This document shows positions 8,352-19,258 of a DNA stretch of 64,000 nt, piece after piece. The notes beneath the pieces are model-generated. The model did not search any database, was not told where the DNA came from, and saw nothing but the letters and a program-made list of their open reading frames with translations. Position 1 is the first letter of the stretch; every line of letters starts with the position of its first letter. Where the stretch lies: NCBI RefSeq assembly GCF_000495855.1, contig NZ_AWGF01000002.1, forward strand, positions 248,001 to 312,000. The letters run 5' to 3'. Origin of the DNA: Asticcacaulis sp. YBE204 (GTDB lineage Bacteria > Pseudomonadota > Alphaproteobacteria > Caulobacterales > Caulobacteraceae). The position numbers were made by a program, and so were the translations under genes.

Positions 8352-8468
8352 GTCAGGCAGCCGATTTCTATCCACAGCAATCGAATCAAGCGCGAATCAC
8401 CCTGCATTGAGCGACCGATTCGCTTCGGCTATGGTGCCGCCACATACCCCATTAAGGATACCCGGATC

Positions 8469-8732
8469 ATGGCCGACGATCAGCACCCCGACGTTATCAC
8501 CGCTGCCGCCCAGGGCCGCCTGCGCACGATCATCGAGCGCATCGAGCGTCTGGAGGAAGACAAGGCCGCCATCTCCGGCGATTTGAAAGAAGTCTATGAC
8601 GAGGCCAAGGGTGAAGGCTTCGACGTGAAGATCCTGCGCAAGGTCGTGCGCCTGCGCAAGCAGGACAAGGTCAAGCGCGAAGAAGAAGAAGCGCTGCTCG
8701 ACCTCTATCTGTCGGCCATCGGCGGGATTTAA
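8469..8732 (+). CDS. gapR: GapR / DUF2312 nucleoid-associated protein
   Basis: 87 aa. The sequence [22 protein letters not shown], then [20 protein letters not shown] and [23 protein letters not shown], is the DUF2312/GapR pattern: a long coiled coil followed by two basic helices. In Caulobacter GapR forms a tetrameric clamp on overtwisted AT-rich DNA ahead of polymerases and is needed for chromosome segregation and cell-cycle control. Full length. It is monocistronic. The family call is confident; equivalence of cellular role is by homology. Confidence 0.92.
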   Translation: MADDQHPDVITAAAQGRLRTIIERIERLEEDKAAISGDLKEVYDEAKGEGFDVKILRKVVRLRKQDKVKREEEEALLDLYLSAIGGI

Positions 8733-8842
8733 TCTTTACCGCCTCCCCGCGTAACAGGGCGGCGGTTTGCATCTTGACCTTTGAAACGTGCGCGCCTTTG
8801 ATGGCCTGATGCGCAGCCTGCCCGCACATTCAGGCCTTCCCG

Positions 8843-9256
8843 ATGGCGTTTAAATCGAAAACGCCCGCCAAAGGTTTGCGGCAAAAGACACCGCTTCAGA
8901 CGAAAAAGCCGCTGCAATCTAAAGCCGGGTTCAACGCGAAACCGACAACGCCTGCCGCGCCGCCTTCCCCGCTCGACCAGAAAAAAGCCCTGCAACGTCA
9001 GACCCTCCGCGCGCTGGAACGCGCCAAGAAGGCTGCCGCCGAGGCCGGAGTCGATCTGTCGGACTGGGAGTCTGAATTTATCGACGGCGTGACCGAGCGC
9101 GTAAAAACCTATGGCCGCGCTTTCGCCGATCCCGATAAGGGTGCGATGAACGGCACCCTGTCGATGTTGCAGGGTCAGAAGCTACGCGAAATCCGTAAGA
9201 AGGTGAAGGACAAGGCATCTAAATCCGCGTTGGAATCAGATGACGAAACACGGTAA
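8843..9256 (+). CDS. Conserved-looking hypothetical, basic N-terminus
   Basis: 137 aa with no signal peptide. The first 35 residues are a lysine-rich low-complexity stretch with a short repeat (KTPLQTKKPLQSK). A helical segment follows, LDQKKALQRQTLRALERAKKAAAEAGVDLSDWE, then SEFIDGVTERVKTYGRAFADPDKG. The body looks like a small soluble helical protein, and the basic tail could bind nucleic acid. The start has no obvious Shine-Dalgarno (TTCCCG before ATG), so it is uncertain. I do not recognise a family. Confidence 0.6.
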   Translation: MAFKSKTPAKGLRQKTPLQTKKPLQSKAGFNAKPTTPAAPPSPLDQKKALQRQTLRALERAKKAAAEAGVDLSDWESEFIDGVTERVKTYGRAFADPDKGAMNGTLSMLQGQKLREIRKKVKDKASKSALESDDETR

Positions 9257-9330
9257 TCTTCCGACCTGTCATTGACTGACTTGACCGGTCGTGTCCGTGT
9301 ATGCCTTGTTTATCCAAGGGGGGATTATTT

Positions 9331-10020
9331 ATGACCGCGATCCGATATATCCTGTGTGGCCTTGCGGCCAGTGCTGTGCTTTTCATTCCGATAGCCGGAA
9401 AAGCCGCCAATCCTTATGACGTAACGACAGATGAAAGCCGGGCTGTGGTTGAAATCAACGAACAGCTTTTGATTCCCGCCCTGCAGGCGATGAATGAGGC
9501 GATGGCAATGGCCCCCGACAACCCGACGGCCGCCTGCCAGAAAGCGAAAACTTCACGCACACTTTATGAAAATGCATGGCAACGTCTGGTGACTCTGAAG
9601 GCAGAGACAATCAAGAAGGGTCGCAACTCTGCGTCCGTCAACGACCTCAGCGATAAGACAGCCGCAGCCTTGCCGACAGTCATCGCTAACGAAAAAGCTA
9701 TTTGTACACCCGGCGTGAAAATCCAGTCCGACCCCGAAATGCTTTCCGCCACAGAGGCCCTTCAACGTCATGGTCAAGCCCTAAACAATCTGTCGAAACA
9801 AATGCTCGATGCAGATGCCAAAGGCGATCAAGCCGCCATTTGTCGCATTGGTCGGCTAATCACGATCGAATACGACGGCATGAGCGCCGCCTTGAGAATC
9901 TTGCGCCGTATTGGTGACGAAAGAGGTCTCGACGTATCAAAGATTGATGCCGAACTGGAAAAGGGCAAAACCTTGCGACAGCTTAGTGATGATCAACTCA
10001 CGCTTTGCCCAAAATCTTAA
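9331..10020 (+). CDS. Secreted helical hypothetical protein
   Basis: 229 aa from the ATG at 9331, preceded by AAGGGGGGATT. The signal peptide MTAIRYILCGLAASAVLFIPIAGKA is followed by an all-helical mature protein with regularly spaced cysteines (TAACQKAK, AICTPG, AAICRIGR, TLCPKS), suggesting two disulphides. No motif is recognised. Codon and base use are a little more AT-rich than neighbouring genes. It sits upstream of a palindromic repeat and a gene remnant. Confidence 0.65.
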   Translation: MTAIRYILCGLAASAVLFIPIAGKAANPYDVTTDESRAVVEINEQLLIPALQAMNEAMAMAPDNPTAACQKAKTSRTLYENAWQRLVTLKAETIKKGRNSASVNDLSDKTAAALPTVIANEKAICTPGVKIQSDPEMLSATEALQRHGQALNNLSKQMLDADAKGDQAAICRIGRLITIEYDGMSAALRILRRIGDERGLDVSKIDAELEKGKTLRQLSDDQLTLCPKS

Positions 10021-10119
10021 CGGCAGAGATTTGCGCTTCACCATCTACGAGCGGAGGTGCGACAAAAGGAGCGCAGCGCTACCGACTGTGGATTACATCA
10101 TCCTAACTTTTGTTTGGTC

Positions 10120-10163
10120 GCGATATTATCGTCGAAAACCGCTCCCACTTTTCGACATATCGC
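10120..10163. repeat. ~44-bp double-stem palindrome, copy A
   Basis: Outer arms GCGATAT / ATATCGC; inner arms GTCGAAAA / TTTTCGAC around a loop that reads GTGGGAGCGG on the minus strand. One of six related copies in the window; reverse orientation relative to copies B, C, D and F. Confidence 0.85.
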
Positions 10164-10171
10164 TTTAATGC

Positions 10172-10258
10172 CTACTGACTTCCTTCGAGACCTCAGTCGC
10201 GGACCTTGCGACAGAGCGTCGAACTGCCGATCCCGATGAGGCCTGAGAACCAATGTCC
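10172..10258 (-). pseudogene. Remnant of the 3' end of an NtrC-type regulator
   Basis: On the minus strand this stretch reads GHWFSGLIGIGSSTLCRKVR followed by D and a stop. It parallels the C-terminal Fis-type helix-turn-helix of the intact regulator about 700 bases away (RRLGIGRSTLYRKVRD). After the premature TGA the similarity continues at DNA level (GGTCTCGAA, then GGAAGTCAGTAG against GGAAGTCGGCTAG) with about eleven bases missing. It is therefore a decayed partial duplicate of the tacA-like gene's 3' end, in the same orientation. Confidence 0.7.
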
Positions 10259-10303
10259 GGTTTCAGGCGTATCGGGTGTATTATTATTAGAGGGAATACT
10301 CAG

Positions 10304-10878
10304 ATGCGCGCGCTTATGCTTGCCACGACCCTGCTGACCGCCCCCCTGCTCGCGTTGGGGCTTTCGTCCTGCACCACGCTGACCATGGCCAATAACAGCC
10401 TGCCTGAACCCAAAATGGTCATCGAGGACTACTTCGCCGGTGAAACCTACGCCTATGGCGTGTTTGAAGATCGCGGGCGCAAGTTGTCACGGACCTTTAC
10501 TGTCTATATGCGCGGAACGACAACAGCCGACGGCTTCCGACTGGATGAGCGCTTTCTATGGAACGACGGCGAAAAACAGTCGCGCACCTGGACATTCAAA
10601 CGCACGGGCACAGGCACCTATGAAGGTACTGCCGGTGACGTCAAGGGCGTCGCGACCGTGACGCAATCAGGCAATGCCGAGCGTCTGACCTACCTGTTGA
10701 ACCTGCCTTATAAGGGCAAGCCGATCACCGTCAGGTTCGACGACTGGACACACCTGATCAGTGACGGCGTGGCGATCAATCGGGCCGATGTGTCAAAGTT
10801 CGGCCTGCACGTGGGCCGTGTGACCGTGACCTTCGTCAAGCCCGGTCAGGCACATCCCACCGCTGAAAGCCTTAAGCC

Positions 10879-10882
<4 letters not shown>
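10304..10882 (+). CDS. DUF3833 family lipoprotein
   Basis: 192 aa from the ATG at 10304, with GAGGG upstream. The lipoprotein signal MRALMLATTLLTAPLLALGL ends in LSSC (Cys22). The mature part, with EPKMVIEDYFAGETYAYGVF, DERFLWNDGEKQSRTWTFKR and GTYEGTAGDVKG, is the DUF3833 pattern: a lipocalin-like beta sheet with a lipid anchor. The role is unknown, probably outer-membrane associated. It lies between the intact regulator and the duplicate remnant of that regulator's 3' end, so it may have arrived by insertion. Its TAG overlaps the tacA-like stop in the shared tetranucleotide CTAG. Confidence 0.8.
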
Positions 10883-12363
<1,481 letters not shown>

Positions 12364-12511
12364 TTCAGCACACCATCTCATCATCGGTTTCCGTCCCGCT
12401 GAGGTGCGGATACGGATTATTTTGAGACAGGTGTAACCCAACACCCTGAAAATCCCGTTGAAAGACAAGGTTAATGTCCCGTTGAGAGACGGCTTGCGGC
12501 TAAGGATGGCC

Positions 12512-14899
12512 TCAGGTGATCCACCGGCTCAGTTCCTTGACGCTGCATTTATCGCCCTTGCAGCGGACAATGAATGACCCTCCGACCCATGAGGCCGACC
12601 AGTCGACGTAAAACGCCGAGCCGTCGGGCGACGCGAAAATCGTCGTTACCTGCGGCGGATAGAACGGCACCTTGCCGCGCCCCAGATGGTCGAGGTCGGC
12701 GGGCGAATAGACGATCAGCCGGAAGGGTGTCTGTACGATACCGGAAAATATGTCCCTGGCCGATACGATGAACATCGTTCCGCGCGGTCCTTCCGGCGCA
12801 GGGGTACCCAGGGTGGCGGACAGAATATCGTCCAATGCGTTCGACGCCGTCTTCCCGCGCGGCGCGACGACGATGGCCCCGGCATCGTGTCCCATCAACT
12901 GCCTGAGGATGATGCGGGCGATCTGATCGGTGCGGGAATCGCTGTTCGGGTGATAGGCCGTCAAAGGCAGGGAGTCGCGGCCGTCATCCACACCGTCGCC
13001 ATCGCTGTCGTTCCTGGCGGGGTCAAGGCCGATGCGCCGCTCTTCAATATCGGTCAGGCCGTCGCCATCGCGGTCGGCGCGCAACTCAGCCAGCGGGATA
13101 TCGAGATACAGGCCGTCCGCTTCACGCTTGAACTGCGTATTGACGGGCGGAAAGATGATCGTATCGGGATCGATCTCCCGCGCCCGGACTTCGAGTTGCA
13201 GATGGTCGTCCCGGATCAGCGGCAGATGTGACCCCGGCGTCACCACATAGGGAAAATGCTGCTGCATCCCCAGATAAAGCGGCGCCTCCCACCTGCCCTT
13301 GCGTTTAAGCCCCAGCCACAGGCCGAACGCCGGAATCTCGCCCGACATATCGTATTCGCCCGAGGCAAAGACAACGGCCGCATCTTCGCCCGACGCCTCG
13401 TATCTCAGGACATAGTCCATGCGTTCGGGCAGCTGCGCGGATTTCGGCACCTCGGGCCCTTCGTCGCCCTGCCACGCGGCGACACCCTCCGGCAGGGGTT
13501 TCTCGGCCCAGACCACCGGCGCGGGCGCCGCGACGTGGATCGGACCGGCGACGGCGGCTTTCAACCGTTCGGTTTCGGCAGTGCGTGCCGCTGCGATACG
13601 TTCGGCCCACGCCGTCTGACGCACACGGACCTTGTCGGGAATCTGCGCCTCGCGTCCCTGCCAAAGAGACGGGTCCTCGCTGATGTAACGATACTCGCCT
13701 TGCGACCTCAGCCACGCCGCCATATCGCCGTAACCGGCCGCCTGAAGGCGACGGGCGACGATTTCGCGTTCGGACGCGGAATGCTGCGCCATTTGAAACA
13801 GAACGCCACCACCCTGAAGGCCGCCGATTTCATTCCCGCAGGTATCGGTTCCCTTTTTCTGCCCGCGGCGCTCGTCGAGATAGAGGGTAAACAGGGCGCC
13901 GTCCTTAACGGTGGGATGAAGGGCTTCGCGCACCGGATCGAACCCTGATACCGGCGACGCCTTGCGCCATCCCGCCGGCAGGGTAAAGGCCCACAGGGCG
14001 CGCGCCTCGGCTTCATGCCCCTCGACCCACAAGGCCGCCGCCATCCGATTGGCAAAGGCCAGACTGTCCCCGGCCTGACGGCACTGATCGGCCGGCGCCC
14101 AGCCCACCGGCAGGAACGGCAGCCGGTTGCGCACCGCGTCGGGATAGGCGAGGTACCGCTCGACGGCCGCGTGGGTCAGCCCCAGCCGCAGCATCTCGTC
14201 CAGCAACTGCTGGGCGATCTGGAGACGCCACATCTGACCGGCGGGCGTGTCGGCCATCCGCGCTTCGGTGGTTTCCAGCACGGCATAGACCAGACCGCTC
14301 ATTTCATCCTGCGTGCCTGAGAAACTCGCCTGATCGAACAGCAAGGGCGGAAGTCCCGTCGGATCGTCGGGCACCTTGAGCAGGGCGGCGGCCAGAAAAC
14401 CGGTGTCCGCGCCGTATTCGTAAAAATGCCGCAACAGGGACAGGGCGGCGGGATGCGCCTCGATCAGCGGGATTTGTCCGGCCACCTCGCCCCGCAAGGC
14501 CGCCGTTTCCAGAATGGCCGACAGCAGTCCGCCCGTCGCCTCGGTCGGGGTCAGTTGCCGGATGCGGTCGTAAAGCGGCGTCCCGGGCGCGAAGACGCAG
14601 GAGTCCGCGGACTCGCAGCTATGGAAATAAAGCACGCTGTCGACGATCAGTTCGGCATAGTCGCCCGCGCGGGCCGGATCGAGCCTGAGGCGGCGGCCGA
14701 AGTCCGCTACCGCGACCTCGCGCGTGGGGGCTGTTTTGGCGGCGGCGTAAAGCTGGTCTTCAAAATGCCCCGCCTCCACCTTGCTGTAGGCAGCGCTGCT
14801 TTCTTCCAGAAAGGCCTGCCACGATTTCGGCAGTTCCGCCGCGGCAGGCGTCGCCGTCAAGGCCAGGATGAGCCACGGTAAAACGAATTTGAGCTGCAT
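12512..14899 (-). CDS. Large secreted protein with calcium-type repeats
   Basis: 795 aa from the ATG at 14899, with GGGGGAAG upstream and a signal peptide MQLKFVLPWLILALTATPAA. The long N-terminal part is helical without a recognised domain. At about residues 620-670 come two thrombospondin-type-3/EF-like loops, DRDGDGLTDIEE and DSDGDGVDDGRDSLPL, which bind calcium in related extracellular proteins. The C-terminal ~130 residues form a beta-rich domain ending in FIVRCKGDKCSVKELSRW. It stands alone upstream of the tacA-like gene. Envelope or extracellular localisation is likely; function is not known. Confidence 0.7.
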   Translation of the reverse strand: MQLKFVLPWLILALTATPAAAELPKSWQAFLEESSAAYSKVEAGHFEDQLYAAAKTAPTREVAVADFGRRLRLDPARAGDYAELIVDSVLYFHSCESADSCVFAPGTPLYDRIRQLTPTEATGGLLSAILETAALRGEVAGQIPLIEAHPAALSLLRHFYEYGADTGFLAAALLKVPDDPTGLPPLLFDQASFSGTQDEMSGLVYAVLETTEARMADTPAGQMWRLQIAQQLLDEMLRLGLTHAAVERYLAYPDAVRNRLPFLPVGWAPADQCRQAGDSLAFANRMAAALWVEGHEAEARALWAFTLPAGWRKASPVSGFDPVREALHPTVKDGALFTLYLDERRGQKKGTDTCGNEIGGLQGGGVLFQMAQHSASEREIVARRLQAAGYGDMAAWLRSQGEYRYISEDPSLWQGREAQIPDKVRVRQTAWAERIAAARTAETERLKAAVAGPIHVAAPAPVVWAEKPLPEGVAAWQGDEGPEVPKSAQLPERMDYVLRYEASGEDAAVVFASGEYDMSGEIPAFGLWLGLKRKGRWEAPLYLGMQQHFPYVVTPGSHLPLIRDDHLQLEVRAREIDPDTIIFPPVNTQFKREADGLYLDIPLAELRADRDGDGLTDIEERRIGLDPARNDSDGDGVDDGRDSLPLTAYHPNSDSRTDQIARIILRQLMGHDAGAIVVAPRGKTASNALDDILSATLGTPAPEGPRGTMFIVSARDIFSGIVQTPFRLIVYSPADLDHLGRGKVPFYPPQVTTIFASPDGSAFYVDWSASWVGGSFIVRCKGDKCSVKELSRWIT

Positions 14900-15117
14900 C
14901 TTCCCCCCGATATCATGCCTCACCGGGCAAGATTTACCACGAAACATTGCGTTGTAAACCGGGCTTGCAAACCGGGCGTTGCAACAAATCGTCGGGCACC
15001 AGCGACAGTCTATAGAGAAATCAGCGGCAAACCCTGATCGATTCCTGATGCCGACCGTGGCTAGGTTACGGTCCCTCTTTATGCCCTCACTTCATGTAGG
15101 CGTAGGAAAGACAGACC

Positions 15118-17169
15118 ATGCCCGCCTCTTCCTTCCGCGACCGCGCCACAGAGTTCAGCCGCAAGGCCCGCGACGGTGTCGTGGGAATCGGTACGGCGAC
15201 GTGGGCCTGGATCAAGGCGACCCCAAAGCGGTTCCGGCAATTGTCCGCGCCGATCCGCTGGGCTATCGGCATCGTGCTGGCGCTGCTGATCGCGCTGATC
15301 CTGTTTCTGGCCAATCCCAACTGGGACTGGTTCCGCCCGACTCTGGCCTCGATCATCTCCGGCAAGACCCACCGCCCGGTACAGATCACCGGGCCGTTGC
15401 GCGTCCATCTGTTCAGCTTTACACCCAACGCCACCGTCGGGGGTTTGAAGATCGGTCAGCCGGAGTGGCACAAAGACCAAACCAACCTCGCCGATATCGA
15501 CGGGCTGGCGGTCAAGGCCGAACTGATGCCGCTGTTTATAGGCCGCATCGTCCTGCAACGACTGGAGGTCACCCGCCCCAATGTCGCGCTCTATCAGGAC
15601 AAGGCGGGACGGGCGAACTGGGATTTCAGCGACGGCAAGGTCAAGGGCAAGCCGACTAAACTGCCACCGATCAAGGATTTGATCATCACCGACGGCACAA
15701 TTCGCCTGACCAGCCTTCAGCGCAAGATGGTCTTCACCGGCACGATCGACGCCCGCGAAAAGGCCGGGACAAGCCAGCAGGCGTTCAATGTCAGCGGCGA
15801 CGGGACGCTGAACGGGCGCGAATTTGAATTGAAGGCCTTCGGCGGGCCGCTGCTCAATGTGCGGACGTCGCAACCCTATCCGTTCGACATGACCGTCCGC
15901 GCCGGATCGACGCGCCTGACCGCCAAAGGCCGCGTCATCCATCCGTTCAATCTGGGGCAGGTCGACGCCAGCGTTTCGGTCAGCGGCAATAGCCTGGCCG
16001 ACCTCTATTACCTGACCGGCCTGACCCTGCCCAATACGCCGGCTTACAAGATATCAGCCAAGGTCACGCGCAACGAGCGCACCTACGATATCGCCGGGAT
16101 CAACGGCAAGGTCGGCGGCAGCGACCTGCACGGCACACTCAAGGTCGATATTCGTGACGATGGACGGCCTTACCTGACCGGCGACCTGAACTCTAAAATG
16201 CTCGATTTCGAAGACCTCGGTTCGCTGTTTGGGGCGACCTCGGCCAATGCGCCCGCAGCTCCCGAACTCAGCGCCAATCCGCAGGCGACCAGCGGCCGCC
16301 GCGTCCTGCCCGACGCCACGCTCGATATCGAACGCGTGCGCGGCATGGACGCCAAGGTCACCTATAAGGCGGCGTCCGTACGGGCGCGTCCGAACCTGCC
16401 CCTGCGCGCCGTCAGCCTCGGCGTGTCGCTCGACAAGGGTCTCCTGACGCTCGATCCCATCGATATCGGTTTCCCGCAAGGTCGCCTGATCGGCACGGCG
16501 GAGATCAATGCGCGCACGGCCAATCAAAGCAATAAGGTCGATCTGCGCGTGACGGGTCTGGCGGTTCAACAATGGCTGCCCGATTTTCAGGGTTCCAAAC
16601 CGCTGGAAGGTCGCCTGAATGCCCGTGTCCGCGCCACTGGCGGCGGCAATTCGGTCCACAAGGCGGCCGCGAACGCCGACGGTCAGGTGGCGGTCGTCAT
16701 GTCCGGTGGCAAGGTCCGTCAGAGCCTCGCCGAACTGCTGGGGGTCAATGCGACCAAGGGCCTGTTCCAGCTTCTGTCGAAAGACCCGAAGGAAACGGAC
16801 GTACGCTGCGCCATCGCCACCTTCAACGTCCAGAACGGCGTCATGCGCGCCGAACATATCGTCTTCGATACGGGCGTCGTGCTGGTCAACGGGTCCGGCA
16901 CGATCAACCTCAATGACGAGAGTCTGAAACTGGTCTTCAAGGGCAAGCCGAAGAAATTCCGCCTGATCCGTATCAATGCGCCCATCGTCATCGGCGGCCA
17001 TCTGTCGAAACCCACGGTCGGCGTACAGGCGGGTCCGGCGCTGCTGCAAGGGGGTATCGCGGCGACGCTGCAATCGGTGGTGCCGTTCCTCAGCCTCGAT
17101 ACGGCGGACGATGCCAATTGCGCGGGGTTGATTGCGGAGGCTCGTTCGGACGGCACGCCGGTGAAGTGA
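15118..17169 (+). CDS. AsmA family protein
   Basis: 683 aa. One membrane anchor is near residues 48-65 (WAIGIVLALLIALILFLA), followed by a long periplasmic beta-rich region. The AsmA signature is in both halves: the N-terminal SGKTHRPVQITGPLRVHLFS and FTPNATVGGLKIGQPEW, and the C-terminal section with LLGVNATKGLFQLLS, HIVFDTGVVLVNGSGTINLN and PIVIGGHLSKPTVG. AsmA-like proteins belong to the VPS13/TamB bridge group thought to move phospholipid between membranes. It is flanked downstream by a palindromic repeat. Confidence 0.9.
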   Translation: MPASSFRDRATEFSRKARDGVVGIGTATWAWIKATPKRFRQLSAPIRWAIGIVLALLIALILFLANPNWDWFRPTLASIISGKTHRPVQITGPLRVHLFSFTPNATVGGLKIGQPEWHKDQTNLADIDGLAVKAELMPLFIGRIVLQRLEVTRPNVALYQDKAGRANWDFSDGKVKGKPTKLPPIKDLIITDGTIRLTSLQRKMVFTGTIDAREKAGTSQQAFNVSGDGTLNGREFELKAFGGPLLNVRTSQPYPFDMTVRAGSTRLTAKGRVIHPFNLGQVDASVSVSGNSLADLYYLTGLTLPNTPAYKISAKVTRNERTYDIAGINGKVGGSDLHGTLKVDIRDDGRPYLTGDLNSKMLDFEDLGSLFGATSANAPAAPELSANPQATSGRRVLPDATLDIERVRGMDAKVTYKAASVRARPNLPLRAVSLGVSLDKGLLTLDPIDIGFPQGRLIGTAEINARTANQSNKVDLRVTGLAVQQWLPDFQGSKPLEGRLNARVRATGGGNSVHKAAANADGQVAVVMSGGKVRQSLAELLGVNATKGLFQLLSKDPKETDVRCAIATFNVQNGVMRAEHIVFDTGVVLVNGSGTINLNDESLKLVFKGKPKKFRLIRINAPIVIGGHLSKPTVGVQAGPALLQGGIAATLQSVVPFLSLDTADDANCAGLIAEARSDGTPVK

Positions 17170-17178
17170 TTTCTACTT

Positions 17179-17347
17179 ATACCTCCCCAACTCGTTGGGG
17201 AGGGGGACCGCACGACGCGCGAAGCGCTAGATGTGGTGGTGGGGGTCTTGCTTACTTGCAACAGTAGTCGTTGAGCCTCCGCAAGACACCCCACCACCAT
17301 TTGCTCCGCAAATGGTCCCCCTCCCCGCACTTCGTGCAGGGAGGTAT
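17179..17347. repeat. Large composite palindromic element, 169 bp (family 1)
   Basis: Ends are inverted (ATACCTCCCC at the left, GGGAGGTAT at the right). Several nested hairpins lie inside: CCCCAACTCGTTGGGG, GCGCGAAGCGC, TGGTGGTGGGG with CCCCACCACCA, CATTTGCTCCGCAAATG and TGCACGAAGTGCA-like. The right third closely matches the element at 55678-55852. It is in an intergenic gap with no coding capacity. Confidence 0.8.
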
Positions 17348-17418
17348 GATAAAGGTTACATGCCTGCTTCTCTACAATCCCCCTCGATTTTAGATTTTGT
17401 TTTGGGTATGGGCAGGAC

Positions 17419-19227
17419 ATGACACAGATCACCCCGGCCCTCGCCATCGATTCGCCCGACACGCTTCCCATCTGGGACCTGACTGACCTCTATAGCGGCC
17501 CGGAAGACCCTAAGATCGCCGCCGACTTCGACGCTGCTGCTGCGGCCTTGAAAGAACTAGGCCGGTTGCAGGGCAATTTCGTCGCCTCGCGCGGCAATCC
17601 GGAGCGGCTCGGCCTGTCGATCGATCAGGCCGCGACGCTCTACGAGCGCGCCTCGGACCTGATGGGTGGAGCGCTGGCCTTCACCACCCTGTCGTCGACC
17701 ATTGCCCGCGAAGACGCCCACGTCGCCAAGCTGGAGGCCGATCTGCGCAACAAGGCGGCGCTGATCTCGACCGACAGCCTGTTCCTGTCGCTGGAGTTGA
17801 ACCAGCTTGAGGACTGGGAGATCGAGCAGGCCCTGCGCGCCACGCCCAAGGCGCAGAAGTGGCGGCCGTGGCTGCGCCGCATCCGCGCCAGCCGCCCGCA
17901 CGAACTGTCCGCCGACCTCGAAAAGCTGCTGCTGGAAAAGATGCCCGGCGTGGCCCAATGGGTGCGCCTGTTCGACGAGACCCTGACCCGGCTGCGCGCC
18001 AAGGTGGGTAAGGAAACCCTGACGCTCAACGACGCCCTGACGCGGCTGGGCTCGCCCGACGCCAAGGTACGCAAGGCCGCCGCCACGGGTCTGTCCGAAG
18101 CGCTTAAAGACAATGCGCCGGTTCTGGCGCTGGCGCTCAATACGCTGGCGTTCGAGAAACAGGTCGAGGACCGCTGGCGCAAATATCCGACCCCCGCCGC
18201 CTCGCGCCATCTGGCCAACGAGGTCGATGCCGACGCGGTCGACGCCATGGCCGATGCGGTCGGCGAGTCCTACGCCGCCCTGTCGCACCGCTACTATGCG
18301 CTCAAAGCGAAGATCATGGGCCGCAAGTCGCTCGATTTCTGGGATCGCAACGCGCCGCTCACCACCACCGCGCAGAAAAAATACAGCTGGACCGAAGCGA
18401 AACAGATCGTGCTCGACTCGTTCGCCAAGATGGGACCGGAATTCGCCGCCCGCGCCCAGATCTTCTTCGACAGCCCGTGGATCGACGCCGCCCCGCGCGA
18501 AGGCAAGTCGTCGGGGGCCTATGCTCACCCGGTGTCGTCGAGCCACCACCCCTATGTCATGCTCAACTTCACCGGCGAGCGCCGCGAAGTCCTGACTCTG
18601 GCCCACGAACTGGGTCACGCGGTGCATCAGACCCTGGCCGCGCCGCTGGGCTCGATCCTTGCCGACACGCCGTTGACGCTCGCCGAAACCGCCTCGATCT
18701 TCGCCGAGGGTCTGGTGTTCGAATATCTGGTCGCCGACGCGACACCCGAAGAGAAGAAGGCCCTGCTGGCGGGCAAGATCGAAGACGGTCTGAACAGCGT
18801 CATCCGCCAGATCGCCTTCCATCGCTTCGAGGAAAAGTTCCACGCCCTGCGGCTTGAAGGCGAAGTCTCGATCGATCAGATCAACGCCCTGTGGCTGGAG
18901 ATCATGGGCGAGAGCCTCGGGCCTGCGATCACTTTGAACGAGGGCTACGAATACTGGTGGGCCTATATCAGCCACTTCGTCCATGCGCCGTTCTACGTCT
19001 ATGCCTATGCGTTCGGCGACCTGCTGGTCTCGGCGCTGATGGAAAAGCGCCGCGAAAATTCCGACGCGTTCACGCCGCTGTACGAGCAGTTGTTGAGCGC
19101 GGGCGGCACGAAAACCTATACCGAGGCTCTGGCCCCCTTCGGCATGAACCCGCGCGAAAAGGCGTTCTGGGAAATGGGCTGCGCGCGGCTGAAGGGCCTG
19201 ATCGATCAGTTCGAGGCGCTGGTTTGA
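17419..19227 (+). CDS. pepF: M3 family oligoendopeptidase F
   Basis: 602 aa, the usual PepF/M3B length. The zinc-binding motif H396-E-L-G-H400 sits in TLAHELGHAVHQ, with the third zinc ligand in the following ETASIFAEG segment. The C-terminal HFVHAPFYVYAYAFGDLLV pattern is typical of the family. It is a cytoplasmic metallopeptidase that degrades short oligopeptides. No signal peptide. Not obviously co-transcribed with neighbours; the next gene is convergent. Confidence 0.92.
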   Translation: MTQITPALAIDSPDTLPIWDLTDLYSGPEDPKIAADFDAAAAALKELGRLQGNFVASRGNPERLGLSIDQAATLYERASDLMGGALAFTTLSSTIAREDAHVAKLEADLRNKAALISTDSLFLSLELNQLEDWEIEQALRATPKAQKWRPWLRRIRASRPHELSADLEKLLLEKMPGVAQWVRLFDETLTRLRAKVGKETLTLNDALTRLGSPDAKVRKAAATGLSEALKDNAPVLALALNTLAFEKQVEDRWRKYPTPAASRHLANEVDADAVDAMADAVGESYAALSHRYYALKAKIMGRKSLDFWDRNAPLTTTAQKKYSWTEAKQIVLDSFAKMGPEFAARAQIFFDSPWIDAAPREGKSSGAYAHPVSSSHHPYVMLNFTGERREVLTLAHELGHAVHQTLAAPLGSILADTPLTLAETASIFAEGLVFEYLVADATPEEKKALLAGKIEDGLNSVIRQIAFHRFEEKFHALRLEGEVSIDQINALWLEIMGESLGPAITLNEGYEYWWAYISHFVHAPFYVYAYAFGDLLVSALMEKRRENSDAFTPLYEQLLSAGGTKTYTEALAPFGMNPREKAFWEMGCARLKGLIDQFEALV

Positions 19228-19258
19228 CTTCCTTTTCCCCGTTTACGGGGAGAAGGAG

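Noticed and set aside
9911-10239. Plus-strand frames at 9911-10168 and 10057-10239
   Set aside because: They run through repeat copy A and the regulator remnant, lack ribosome sites and have no plausible protein features.
17179-17347. Possible insertion sequence or CRISPR array
   Set aside because: There is no transposase and no regularly spaced direct repeat with unique spacers; the structure is nested inverted repeats.
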